A DNA stretch of 35,414 bases, taken from a bacterium (GTDB lineage Bacteria; Oederibacteriota; JAAXVQ01; JAUVAV01). Below the pieces are notes generated by a model. The model worked only from the letters and a program-made list of their open reading frames with translations. It had not been told where the DNA came from and did not search any database. The position numbers and the translations under genes were made by a program. Below are positions 1 to 6,888 of the stretch, piece after piece. Numbering within the stretch: the stretch's first letter is position 1; every line of letters begins with the position of its first letter. The stretch spans positions 1 through 35,414 of the forward strand of contig JAIORK010000033.1 of NCBI GenBank assembly GCA_021108215.1. The letters run 5' to 3'.

Positions 1-56
1 GAACAGCGGAACAGCGGAACAGCGGAACAGCGGAACAGCGGAACAGCGGAACAGCA
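1..56. repeat. 8-bp tandem repeat (GAACAGCG)n, cut by window edge
   Basis: Seven consecutive copies of GAACAGCG are visible, the last ending in A instead of G, and the array continues off the left edge. The same GAACAGCGG string occurs inside the repeat elements that follow both tRNA genes, so the array probably arose by slippage in such an element. No coding function is apparent. Confidence 0.95.
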
Positions 57-107
57 GACCGCAGCAGAACTTTTCGCTGTTCCGCTGGTCGGCTGTTCTG
101 CTGCTCT
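57..107 (-). repeat. tRNA-downstream repeat element, copy next to tRNA-Val
   Basis: Read on the minus strand this block starts AGAGCAGCAGAACA right after the tRNA-Val hairpin. It matches by eye, with few differences, the block that follows tRNA-Gln in the 137-bp array (6316-6767). Shared landmarks are CAGCGGAACAGC, an A-run, AGTTCTGC and GCGGTCTGCTG. Its GCAGCAGAAC and GTTCTGCTGC segments can pair. The function is unknown. Confidence 0.8.
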
Positions 108-136
108 CCATTTTTCCGCCAAAGGCGGAAAAATGG
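108..136 (-). terminator. Perfect hairpin that includes the CCA of tRNA-Val
   Basis: On the minus strand the sequence CCATTTTTCCGCC, loop TTT, then GGCGGAAAAATGG forms a perfect 13-bp stem. The first three bases are the encoded CCA of tRNA-Val. No T-run follows, so it is not a classical terminator. It may be a termination or 3'-processing structure. The equivalent hairpin behind tRNA-Gln has a different sequence but the same design. Confidence 0.7.
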
Positions 137-210
137 TGGGCAGTACAGGACTCGAACCTGTGACCTCTTGCGTGTCGAGCAAGCACTCTAACCAGCTGAG
201 CTAACTGCCC
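134..210 (-). tRNA. tRNA-Val (GAC), CCA encoded
   Basis: The minus strand folds as a complete cloverleaf: acceptor GGGCAGT/ACTGCCC, D arm GCTC/GAGT, anticodon stem CTTGC/GCAAG and T arm ACAGG-TTCGAGT-CCTGT, followed by A and CCA. The seven-base anticodon loop is TCGACAC, giving anticodon GAC (valine). Position 33, almost always U, is C here, which is odd. A near-consensus promoter lies about 50 bases upstream (258-286). Confidence 0.93.
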
Positions 211-257
211 TTCTATTAATAAAAAAAAATATAACCTTATCAAAATGCAGGAAAGGC

Positions 258-286
258 ATTGTAGAAAAAAACCGTTCTTTTTTCAA
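258..286 (-). promoter_or_regulatory. Sigma-70-type promoter for tRNA-Val
   Basis: On the minus strand TTGAAA (281-286) and TACAAT (258-263) are separated by exactly 17 bases. They lie between the surE stop and the tRNA, so tRNA-Val can be transcribed independently of surE. Confidence 0.75.
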
Positions 287-303
287 GTGAAAATTAAAAT
301 TTC

Positions 304-1074
304 TCAGCTCATCCATTCTTTCATTTTACCCAAAAAATCCCGCTGAGTTAAATTCAAGGATAGTGGTGTCAAAGACGCATAGCCTGCTGCCACGGCATTG
401 GCATCTGCATCCGGACTATCATCCAATACTTGAGCATCTTCCAGGGAAAGCCAGTAGTAGTCACGCCCGCGGGGATCTTTTCGCTTCTCATAGCTGTCAT
501 TATATTGATACACCGATTGAAAGGTGGTCTTCAATCCTTTGATCGCTTCTTGCGGAAGACTGGGGACGTTCAAATTAAGCATGACGCCTTTGGGCAGTCC
601 TTTTTCAAGCATCATGGCTGCCACCTGCCTGGCATAAAATTGAGCCGGACGAAAATCCTGTTTATTCTTCAGGGTTCCCATCGAAACCGCCAAACTGGGA
701 ATCCCATAAATAGCGCCTTCCATAGCTGCTGAGACGGTCCCGGAATACAACACATTGGTTCCGGTATTGGGTCCCGGGTTCACGCCGGATACCACCAGCT
801 GAGGCGGTTTGGCAATTAAGTTGCTCAATGCCAGTTTAACGCAATCCGCCGGGGTGCCATTAACCGCTCTTCCGAAAACATCCCCGTTTTTATAAATATC
901 AAAAACCCGTAAAATGTGCAGCATGGTGATCGCATGACCGGCAGCGCTCCGCTCGGTATCCGGGGCCACGACTTCAATATCGCCTAATTCCTGCATCACT
1001 TCTGCCAAGGCTGCCAATCCAGGTGCATGGATACCATCATCATTGGTAATCAAAATTTTAGGTTTGTTTGACAT
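304..1074 (-). CDS. surE: 5'/3'-nucleotidase SurE
   Basis: SurE is a metal-dependent phosphatase that dephosphorylates nucleoside 5'- and 3'-monophosphates in the cytoplasm. The 256-residue length is normal for the family. The N-terminal strand is followed by the metal-binding NDDG motif (N11-D12-D13-G14). Ser43 in TERSAAGHA and Asn99 in SGVNPGPNTG match the other metal-site positions, and VNGTPADCVKL (71-81) is also a family signature. AAAGGAA lies a suitable distance before the ATG. A palindrome with a T-run ends about 15 bases before the start, so transcription from the upstream lipoprotein gene may be attenuated. No separate surE promoter was identified. The tRNA-Val promoter follows the stop codon. 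Assignment is secure. Confidence 0.97.
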   Translation of the reverse strand: MSNKPKILITNDDGIHAPGLAALAEVMQELGDIEVVAPDTERSAAGHAITMLHILRVFDIYKNGDVFGRAVNGTPADCVKLALSNLIAKPPQLVVSGVNPGPNTGTNVLYSGTVSAAMEGAIYGIPSLAVSMGTLKNKQDFRPAQFYARQVAAMMLEKGLPKGVMLNLNVPSLPQEAIKGLKTTFQSVYQYNDSYEKRKDPRGRDYYWLSLEDAQVLDDSPDADANAVAAGYASLTPLSLNLTQRDFLGKMKEWMS

Positions 1075-1091
1075 GATAAAAATTCCTTTGT

Positions 1092-1126
1092 AAAAAAAGT
1101 AGGGGCGACCGGCCGGTCGCCCCTAC
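1092..1126 (-). terminator. REP-like GTAGGGGCG palindrome acting as intrinsic terminator
   Basis: Positions 1099-1126 are a perfect 28-base palindrome with half-site GTAGGGGCGACCGG. On the minus strand it is followed directly by seven T residues (1092-1098), the layout of a Rho-independent terminator for the lipoprotein gene at 1157-1699. The same GTAGGGGCG/CGCCCCTAC ends recur at 6863-6911, so this is a dispersed palindromic repeat that may also serve as a terminator. Confidence 0.75.
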
Positions 1127-1156
1127 AAATTATTTCAAATTATTTTCAAATAAAAA

Positions 1157-1699
1157 TTATTTCTTTTTCTCCGGCGCGGCTTTTTCTACCGGTTTGTCTT
1201 TATCAACATTTTTAGGATTGGCGGCGCCATATTTCTTTTTACTCTGTTCCAGGAAAAGTTCGGTCAAATGGTTGTTGTATTTTTCCCGTTCCTTGGGAGC
1301 AAGACCGCTGATATAGCGCATCATCTCACCCATCGTGGTATTGTGCTTTGCATAAATTTTCTCGCTTTTTTCGCGGATCTTTTCATTAAGCGCCATAAGC
1401 TTTTTAGGGTCTTTGGGAAGATTTTTACCCGAGGGGAATTCCGCCATACTCTGTTGAGATACTTCATGGGTAATGGCGGCAGCCTTCTCCGGTGTCAGAT
1501 TACCTTTATACGGTTTCTTGGCTGCATCCATTTTTTTAACAACTTCCTGCAGCTTGGCATCAATATCCGCCTCAGTTTTGGGAGCATCCTGCGTGGAACC
1601 CTTCCCCGACTTCAGCTTGCCACACCCAAATGTACCGGCCATCATGGCAACCGTTAAAATAACAACACTTATACTCCAAAAGGATTTTCTCAAAGTCAC
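1157..1699 (-). CDS. Putative small lipoprotein, unknown function
   Basis: This 180-residue protein is not recognised as a named family. It has a basic N-terminus, a hydrophobic segment (about 9-25) and Cys26 in AGTFGC, which suggests an exported lipoprotein, although the -3/-2 residues (Thr-Phe) are not the usual lipobox. The mature part is highly charged and predicted helical, ending in a Lys/Glu/Pro-rich tail (KPVEKAAPEKKK). The GTG start is chosen because AAAGGGGT precedes it at good spacing. It has its own near-consensus promoter (1741-1768) overlapping the mgtC stop, and is followed by the palindromic terminator at 1092-1126, so it is probably a single-gene transcript. Function is open. 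Confidence 0.75.
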   Translation of the reverse strand: MTLRKSFWSISVVILTVAMMAGTFGCGKLKSGKGSTQDAPKTEADIDAKLQEVVKKMDAAKKPYKGNLTPEKAAAITHEVSQQSMAEFPSGKNLPKDPKKLMALNEKIREKSEKIYAKHNTTMGEMMRYISGLAPKEREKYNNHLTELFLEQSKKKYGAANPKNVDKDKPVEKAAPEKKK

Positions 1700-1740
1700 G
1701 TTATTTACCCCTTTCGTTTGATGAAATCATATTGAAAATA

Positions 1741-1768
1741 ATCATATCACAGATGCCCGGACCGTCAA
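1741..1768 (-). promoter_or_regulatory. Sigma-70-type promoter for the 1157-1699 gene
   Basis: On the minus strand TTGACG (1763-1768) and TATGAT (1741-1746) are separated by 16 bases; each hexamer differs from consensus at one position. The -35 box overlaps the stop codon of the upstream mgtC-like gene. Confidence 0.7.
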
Positions 1769-2235
1769 TCTTTTTTCTGAGACAGGCGTGCGCGCTTTTT
1801 GTGGGCCTGCTCAAAACGATTCACCAGCGCAAGGGTCACCACGACCAATAAAGTGGCGGTCATCGCCAAAAAATACATCCCGCTCCCGCAAGCCAGTCCG
1901 ATACCGGCAACGGTCCAGATCGAGGCTGCGGTGGTGAGACCTTTAATCAATCCACCCTCTGCGTGTATAATCGTACCCGCACCTAAAAAGCCCACTCCTG
2001 TAATCACTTGTGCCGCAATCCTACCGGGATCAATATTATTACTTAGACCGATATATCTTTGAAACATATCAATGGAGATCATCATAATCAGTGCCGAACC
2101 AAGACTGACCATAAGATGGGTTTTAATACCCGCCGGTTTATGCGCGCGTTCCCGATTGAGTCCAATAAAAGCCCCCAATACAATGGCCGACGCCAGCCGC
2201 AAAATGAGTTCCCACCATGAGTATGCTTCAGGCAT
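1765..2235 (-). CDS. MgtC/SapB family inner-membrane protein
   Basis: This 156-residue protein belongs to the MgtC/SapB (YhiD) family of small inner-membrane proteins. Some members help survival in low magnesium and modulate the F-type ATPase, but most environmental members are uncharacterised. Family landmarks are GLNRERAHKPAGIKTH (25-40), DPGRIAAQVITGVGFLGAG and GLTTAASIW, with about four hydrophobic segments. It has only the membrane domain and lacks the long C-terminal cytoplasmic domain of true MgtC, so it is closer to SapB. AGAGGTG precedes the ATG at good spacing. It lies 51 bases after the ComEA-like gene. No Mg2+-responsive leader was recognised. The family is sure; the role is not. 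Confidence 0.9.
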   Translation of the reverse strand: MPEAYSWWELILRLASAIVLGAFIGLNRERAHKPAGIKTHLMVSLGSALIMMISIDMFQRYIGLSNNIDPGRIAAQVITGVGFLGAGTIIHAEGGLIKGLTTAASIWTVAGIGLACGSGMYFLAMTATLLVVVTLALVNRFEQAHKKRARLSQKKD

Positions 2236-2286
2236 GCCTTCACCTCTTTGCGATATGATCTAACTTAACAGAAAAAATTTATGATT

Positions 2287-2607
2287 TTATTGCTCAACTG
2301 ACAAATATTTGCGTAAGCGCGATAGCTTTTTATGTCCAATACCTTTGACTGCAAGCAAATCATCAATGCTGCGAAACGCGCTTCCGGATTTCCGCAGTTC
2401 AACAATCCGCCCGGCTAAAACCGGTCCGATACCCGGCAAAGCGTCCCATGCCTGCTGACTGGCCTGATTAATATCAATTTTCGCCGATTCCGCAGGCGGG
2501 ATCGTCACATCAGAAATAGATTTCGCGGTTAGGTTGACCAAAGTTACCCCGGTCAAAAAAAACATAAAAAAAATAATTACCAGCGCGGTCCAGGGACGTA
2601 AACGCAT
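2287..2607 (-). CDS. ComEA-like helix-hairpin-helix protein
   Basis: This 106-residue protein has an N-terminal membrane anchor or signal (about 8-28) and a C-terminal tandem helix-hairpin-helix domain: IDINQASQQAWDALPGIGP (45-63) and DLLAVKGIGHKKLSRLRKYL. This is the layout of ComEA, the periplasmic DNA receptor of natural transformation. Many bacteria carry such short proteins without proven competence, and no other competence genes are in the window. Its ATG overlaps the pth stop codon (TAATG), so translation is probably coupled to pth. The domain call is firm; a DNA-uptake role is inference. Confidence 0.85.
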   Translation of the reverse strand: MRLRPWTALVIIFFMFFLTGVTLVNLTAKSISDVTIPPAESAKIDINQASQQAWDALPGIGPVLAGRIVELRKSGSAFRSIDDLLAVKGIGHKKLSRLRKYLSVEQ

Positions 2608-3164
2608 TAATTATACTCGCGCATGGCACATTCAATATCCTGTCCCAGCCAGCATTTCAAGCTCTCAACCGCCCGGTCAAGCACTGGTCCCATCTCTTTT
2701 TGCTCATCCGGACTGAACCGTCCCAGAACAAAATCCGTAACTTGCATGTGTTGGTGGGGATTATTGATTCCAATGCGCAATCTGTGAAAATCCAGGCTGC
2801 CGGTTTTTTCAATAATGGATTTCAAACCATTATGCCCGCCGGCGCTTCCCTGCGCCCTAAAACGCATTGCGCCCACCGGCAGATTCATATCATCAATAAC
2901 CACGAGTATTTGTTCAAACGGGATTTTATAATATCGACTTAGCGCGGCTACGGCCAACCCGGAGAGGTTCATATACGTTGTAGGCCGCGCTAAGATAACA
3001 GGTTCATTTTCATATCTGCCGCGCCCCCATTGAGCCTGCATGGTGGTATGCGACAGTGGAATATTCAATTGACGTGACAATTCGGTCACAACCATAAATC
3101 CCAGGTTGTGCCTCGTTTTTTCATAGTCCCGTCCGGGATTTCCCAAACCAATGATTAATTTCAC
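2607..3164 (-). CDS. pth: Peptidyl-tRNA hydrolase
   Basis: Pth releases tRNA from peptidyl-tRNA that has dropped off ribosomes. The 185-residue length is typical. The N-terminal signature IIGLGNPGRDYEKTRHN carries Asn9 and catalytic His19. The MNLSG segment supplies the second Asn (Asn66), Asp91/Asp92 lie in VVIDDMNLP, and Asn112 lies in SAGGHNG. All expected catalytic and substrate-binding positions are present. It follows rplY by 18 bases and overlaps the ComEA-like gene by one base, in the conserved prs-ctc-pth order. Confidence 0.97.
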   Translation of the reverse strand: MKLIIGLGNPGRDYEKTRHNLGFMVVTELSRQLNIPLSHTTMQAQWGRGRYENEPVILARPTTYMNLSGLAVAALSRYYKIPFEQILVVIDDMNLPVGAMRFRAQGSAGGHNGLKSIIEKTGSLDFHRLRIGINNPHQHMQVTDFVLGRFSPDEQKEMGPVLDRAVESLKCWLGQDIECAMREYN

Positions 3165-3182
3165 GACACGAAGTAATTCACC

Positions 3183-3878
3183 CTATTTTTTATCTTTGTC
3201 AGACCGGCGGTCCTCACGTTCCTTTTCACCGATCACTTCAGGCTGCTTGGCTTCTGCAGCCGGTGCTGCTGTGGCAGCAGCCTCTTCGCTTTCCTCGGTC
3301 TTGGTCTCCTCAACCCGCGGCGCAACAACATGCACGACCGGCTCGTGAGTATCCACCAAAATCTCGACGCCTTCTCCCACCGGGAGGTCGCCGACGGTAA
3401 TCGAATCTGCAATACCCAAGTCCGTAACATCAATTGAAATATTTTCCGGCAGCAGCGCGGGAAGACATCGTACAAGCAAATCACGATGGACGAGTTCAAG
3501 CATCCCGCCTTCTTTAATCCCTTTTGCGGTCCCGGTCACGACCACTGGAATACTTGTTTCCAATGGCTTGTCCATCGATATTTTCACAAAATCAATGTGC
3601 AGCAACTTGGAACTGACAGGATGGCGCTGCAATTCCTTGACCATCACGATCTCCTCTTGGGCGCTTTCGCCGCCTAAAATGTTCAATTTAATCAGAACAT
3701 TGGTCGGGGTGGAAGAATGAAAGGCATGAAAAATATCCTTATCATTCAACTGTAGATTGACTGCCGTCTGACCCTGGCCATAGAGTACCGCAGGCACCTT
3801 GGCTTCCATGCGCAGCCGGTTCATGGCATTTTTTTTCAATGTTGTGCGGACATCCGCGGATAATTGAATCTGTTTCAT
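3183..3878 (-). CDS. rplY: 50S ribosomal protein L25 (CTC form)
   Basis: This 231-residue protein is the long two-domain L25/general-stress-protein CTC form that binds 5S rRNA in the large subunit. The N-terminal L25 domain (about 1-95) contains RLRMEAKVPAVLYGQG. The C-terminal TL5/CTC beta domain runs to about residue 190 and includes VTGTAKGIKEGGMLELVHRDL. The last ~40 residues form an Ala/Glu- then Lys/Asp-rich low-complexity tail. A strong AGGAGGAG lies just before the ATG, as expected for a ribosomal protein. It sits between prs and pth, its usual place in many bacteria. Confidence 0.96.
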   Translation of the reverse strand: MKQIQLSADVRTTLKKNAMNRLRMEAKVPAVLYGQGQTAVNLQLNDKDIFHAFHSSTPTNVLIKLNILGGESAQEEIVMVKELQRHPVSSKLLHIDFVKISMDKPLETSIPVVVTGTAKGIKEGGMLELVHRDLLVRCLPALLPENISIDVTDLGIADSITVGDLPVGEGVEILVDTHEPVVHVVAPRVEETKTEESEEAAATAAPAAEAKQPEVIGEKEREDRRSDKDKK

Positions 3879-3931
3879 TTTCTCCTCCTACTTGATGCGT
3901 ACCTTTTTTTTAAAATTGTGTATTCCTTTTT

Positions 3932-4870
3932 CTATGTAAAAAGCGTACTCACCGTTTTTTCCAGATGAATACGTCTGATCGCCTCCGCGAAAAGATCTGC
4001 TACCGAAATCACAAAAACGTTCTTGAAAAGCTCGCGGTTTTTTAATGGAATGCTATTGGTGACCATCAGTTCCTTGATTTCAGAATTTCGGATCAATTCA
4101 GCTGCCGGACCTGATAATACCGGATGAGTCCCGCAAGCATATACTTCCTTGGCCCCCTTATTTTTGATGAATTTGACGGCTTCCACCAAACTTTTACCGG
4201 TCGCGACCATATCATCGACAACCAGTACGTTTTTCCCTTTAACTTCACCGATCACATTAAGCGCCACCGCTTCGGTCGGCCCGGTACGCCGTTTATCCAC
4301 AATCGCCATCGGCGCTTTTAATTTTTCAGAATAATGCCGCGCCAGCTTAATGCCGCCAACATCCGGGGTTACAATCACCAAATCCTTAATACGCTTGCGT
4401 TTCCAGTGGTCGATCATCACCGGTGCTGCCTGAAGATTGTCAACCGGAATATCAAAAAATCCCTGAATCTGATCAGCATGCAAATCCATGGTCAACACTC
4501 GATTGGCACCTGCGGTGGTAATTAGATTGGCCACCAACTTGGCGGTAATCGGTACACGCGGACGATCTTTGCGGTCCTGGCGCGCATAGCCGAAAAAAGG
4601 CAGCACCGCTGTGATACGCCGGGCGGATGCACGCCTTAAAGCATCCATCATAATCAACAGTTCCATCAAATTATCATTGCTCGGCGGACAGCTGGATTGA
4701 ATCACAAAAACATCAGCACCCCGAACGTTTTCCTGGACCCGTACCGAAATCTCACCTTCGGGAAAACGCCCCACATCAATTTTTCCCAGCGGTTTCCGCA
4801 AGACCTTGGCAATGGCTGCCGCCAGTTTTACATTTGCATTTCCCGAAAATATTTTCAATTCATTTGCCAC
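3932..4870 (-). CDS. prs: Ribose-phosphate pyrophosphokinase
   Basis: The enzyme makes PRPP from ribose 5-phosphate and ATP for nucleotide, His and Trp synthesis. Class I signatures are FPEGE (ATP region), the flexible loop FGYARQDRKDRPRVPITAK, and the PRPP-binding loop VLVVDDMVATGKSL. The GTG at 4870 is chosen as start because AGGGAGG lies 8 bases upstream and the product then begins MANELKIFSGNAN, like other Prs proteins (312 aa). In-frame ATG (4891) and TTG (4903) codons upstream are possible but have poorer ribosome binding sites. It begins 36 bases after the glmU stop. Confidence 0.95.
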   Translation of the reverse strand: MANELKIFSGNANVKLAAAIAKVLRKPLGKIDVGRFPEGEISVRVQENVRGADVFVIQSSCPPSNDNLMELLIMMDALRRASARRITAVLPFFGYARQDRKDRPRVPITAKLVANLITTAGANRVLTMDLHADQIQGFFDIPVDNLQAAPVMIDHWKRKRIKDLVIVTPDVGGIKLARHYSEKLKAPMAIVDKRRTGPTEAVALNVIGEVKGKNVLVVDDMVATGKSLVEAVKFIKNKGAKEVYACGTHPVLSGPAAELIRNSEIKELMVTNSIPLKNRELFKNVFVISVADLFAEAIRRIHLEKTVSTLFT

Positions 4871-4906
4871 GCGTACATCCTCCCTGCTCATTTTAAATCC
4901 CAAAGA

Positions 4907-6280
4907 CTACTTTCTTTTTTTAACCACCCTGGCCGGAACACCGACTGCAACTGTCCCCGCCGGAATATGTGAACCGGCTTTGACCACCGCACCTGCGCCG
5001 GTCAAAGCCCGTTTGCCGATCCGGCAGGGTGCAATTAAGATACTCCCGCTGCCGATAAACGCTTTCTCCCCGATCAGGGTTGCCTGCTTACGAATCCCGT
5101 CATAATTTGCGATGATGGTTCCTGCACCAATATTGGTTTTTCGGCCGATGGTCGCATCCCCCAAATAAGCAACATGACCGACCTTCACGCCTTGTTTGAG
5201 ACGGCTGCGATTGGTCTCAGCAAAATTCCCAATATGCACACCGGATTCCACCACGGTTCCTTTGCGCAAATGAGAATAAGGCCCTACTGAAATTGCATTT
5301 GCCAACGTAGCGTGTTCTACCACGGAATAGCGTATGGTAACATCCAAACCTGTGCGGGATGAATCAATGGTGACATCCGGCCCAAGACAATTCTCCCGGC
5401 CAATCACGCTTTTCCCTGTGATCACTGTTCCGGGGAATATCTGGGTATCCCGGCCGATCACGACGTCCGGTCCAATCCATGTTCGGGCCGGATCCCAAAT
5501 CGTAACACCGCTTTCCATCAAGGCCTCAATTTTCCGTTGGTTTAATATCCCAGCTGCTGTGGCCAAATCGCGGCGGGTATTGATACCCACTATTTCCGAA
5601 GCCTCCGGCACACAAACCGCAGCAATCCTTTCACCTGCTTGGCGAAGCAATCCAATAATATCGGTGAGATAATATTCACCTTTTTTATTATTATTTTTCA
5701 GCCTACCCAGCATTTCCCTCAGGGTATCCATCGAAAAACAATATGCTCCGCTGTTTATTTCATGAATACTTTTTTCCGCCGGGCCAGCCTCTTTTTCCTC
5801 TACAATTTTCGTCACCCAGCGCGAATCCTTCAGATCGCGAATAATTCTACCATAGCCATACGGATCCGTGATCCGGGCCGTTAGAATGGTCGCCTTGGTT
5901 TTCCGACGTCTGTGTTCCCTGACCAATTTTTTCAAAGTCTGCGGTCGAATCAAGGGTGCGTCGCCGCAAAGAATCAACACCTCACCTTTTTCACCGGCCA
6001 GTTTCTTCTGCGCCATTTTCACGGCATGCCCGGTCCCCAATTGACGGGTCTGTGTAACGGTATCTACCTGCGCTGAAAGTGTTTTTGCCACATCTGCGGC
6101 CTGATGTCCCAGCACGACAATCGTCCGGGTTGCACCGGCTTTTTCTGATGCATCCAGCACCCATTGCAGAAGCGGCTTATTGCCAATGGTGTGAAGCACT
6201 TTCGGAGTACGGGATTTCATACGTGTCCCTTCTCCTGCTGCCAAAATGATGGTGATCAATGACTGTTTTTGTTTCTTCAC
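4907..6280 (-). CDS. glmU: Bifunctional GlcNAc-1-P uridyltransferase / GlcN-1-P acetyltransferase
   Basis: GlmU makes UDP-GlcNAc, the precursor of peptidoglycan and lipopolysaccharide. The N-terminal pyrophosphorylase domain has ILAAGEGTRMKSRTPKVLH, QLGTGHAV and LILCGDAPLI, then EINSGAYCF and GEYYLTDI. The C-terminal acetyltransferase is a left-handed beta-helix of hexapeptide repeats, including IGNFAETNRSRLKQG, HVAYLGDATIG and NIGAGTIIANYDG. The GTG at 6280 is preferred because GAGG lies 7 bases upstream, giving 457 residues, the normal length; another in-frame GTG lies at 6292. The start is only about 35 bases from the end of the 137-bp repeat array. Confidence 0.96.
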   Translation of the reverse strand: MKKQKQSLITIILAAGEGTRMKSRTPKVLHTIGNKPLLQWVLDASEKAGATRTIVVLGHQAADVAKTLSAQVDTVTQTRQLGTGHAVKMAQKKLAGEKGEVLILCGDAPLIRPQTLKKLVREHRRRKTKATILTARITDPYGYGRIIRDLKDSRWVTKIVEEKEAGPAEKSIHEINSGAYCFSMDTLREMLGRLKNNNKKGEYYLTDIIGLLRQAGERIAAVCVPEASEIVGINTRRDLATAAGILNQRKIEALMESGVTIWDPARTWIGPDVVIGRDTQIFPGTVITGKSVIGRENCLGPDVTIDSSRTGLDVTIRYSVVEHATLANAISVGPYSHLRKGTVVESGVHIGNFAETNRSRLKQGVKVGHVAYLGDATIGRKTNIGAGTIIANYDGIRKQATLIGEKAFIGSGSILIAPCRIGKRALTGAGAVVKAGSHIPAGTVAVGVPARVVKKRK

Positions 6281-6292
6281 AACCCGCCTCAC

Positions 6293-6315
6293 TCTACAAT
6301 AATGTTCAATTTACC
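6293..6315. other. Short AT-rich leader between repeat array and glmU
   Basis: This short stretch holds the presumed untranslated leader of glmU. I saw no clear promoter here; glmU may be transcribed through the repeat array from the spoVG/tRNA-Gln side. Confidence 0.4.
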
Positions 6316-6767
6316 CGATTGTTCTGCTGCTCTGCCAAAATTTCGTAAAACGAAATCTAAATTAATCCCCAGTGGTTATCCTTCTCAAAAACCATTTCTT
6401 CTGATCAGTAGACCAGCAGACCGCCGCAGAACTTTTTTGCTGTTCCGCTGATCGATTGTTCTGCTGCTCTGCCAAAATTTCGTAAAACGAAATCTAAATT
6501 AATCCCCAGTGGTTATCCTTCTCAAAAACCATTTCTTCTGATCAGTAGACCAGCAGACCGCCGCAGAACTTTTTTGCTGTTCCGCTGATCGATTGTTCTG
6601 CTGCTCTGCCAAAATTTCGTAAAACGAAATCTAAATTAATCCCCAGTGGTTATCCTTCTCAAAAACCATTTCTTCTGATCAGTAGACCAGCAGACCGCCG
6701 CAGAACTTTTTTGCTGTTCCGCTGATCGATTGTTCTGCTGCTCTGCCAAAATTTCGTAAAACGAAAT
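6316..6767 (-). repeat. 3.3 tandem copies of a 137-bp repeat after tRNA-Gln
   Basis: The copies start at 6316, 6453 and 6590, and a partial 41-bp copy (6727-6767) abuts tRNA-Gln. The three full copies are identical by eye. The unit contains the tRNA-downstream block also found behind tRNA-Val, an ATTTCGT-TTT-ACGAAAT hairpin and a unique AT-rich spacer. The period is not a multiple of three and no convincing reading frame runs through it, so it is not a protein repeat. With tRNA-Gln it fills the gap between spoVG and glmU. The layout recalls the 178-bp repeats downstream of E. coli tyrT. Confidence 0.95.
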
Positions 6768-6772
6768 TTTGG
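6746..6772 (-). terminator. Perfect hairpin that includes the CCA of tRNA-Gln
   Basis: On the minus strand CCAAAATTTCGT, loop TTT, ACGAAATTTTGG forms a perfect 12-bp stem. Its first three bases are the encoded CCA of tRNA-Gln. No T-run follows. In the internal repeat copies the outer five base pairs are missing, so only the tRNA-proximal copy can form the full hairpin. Confidence 0.7.
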
Positions 6773-6843
6773 CTGCCGGACCAGGATTCGAACCTGGATA
6801 GACGGCGTCAAAGGCCGTTGTCCTGCCGTTGGACGATCCGGCA
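6770..6843 (-). tRNA. tRNA-Gln (TTG), CCA encoded
   Basis: The minus strand folds as a cloverleaf: acceptor TGCCGGA/TCCGGCA, anticodon stem ACGGC/GCCGT, loop CTTTGAC with anticodon TTG (reads CAA), T arm CCAGG-TTCGAAT-CCTGG, discriminator G and CCA. The U-A end pair of the acceptor is usual for tRNA-Gln. It lies between spoVG and glmU and may be co-transcribed with spoVG or use the -10-like TACAAT at 6860-6865. Confidence 0.97.
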
Positions 6844-6859
6844 ACATAATCCCAAAAAT

Positions 6860-6888
6860 ATTGTAGGGGCGTTTCATACCCAACAGAC
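6860..6888 (-). promoter_or_regulatory. Possible tRNA-Gln promoter borrowing the palindrome arm
   Basis: The 3' arm of the GTAGGGGCG palindrome ends in TACAAT (6860-6865 on the minus strand), a good -10 box 16 bases before the tRNA. Seventeen bases upstream (6883-6888) is only TCTGTT, a weak -35 box. The assignment is tentative. Confidence 0.35.

Noticed and set aside
6316-6767. CRISPR array
   Set aside because: The whole 137-bp unit is identical in each copy; there are no short repeats with variable spacers and no cas genes.
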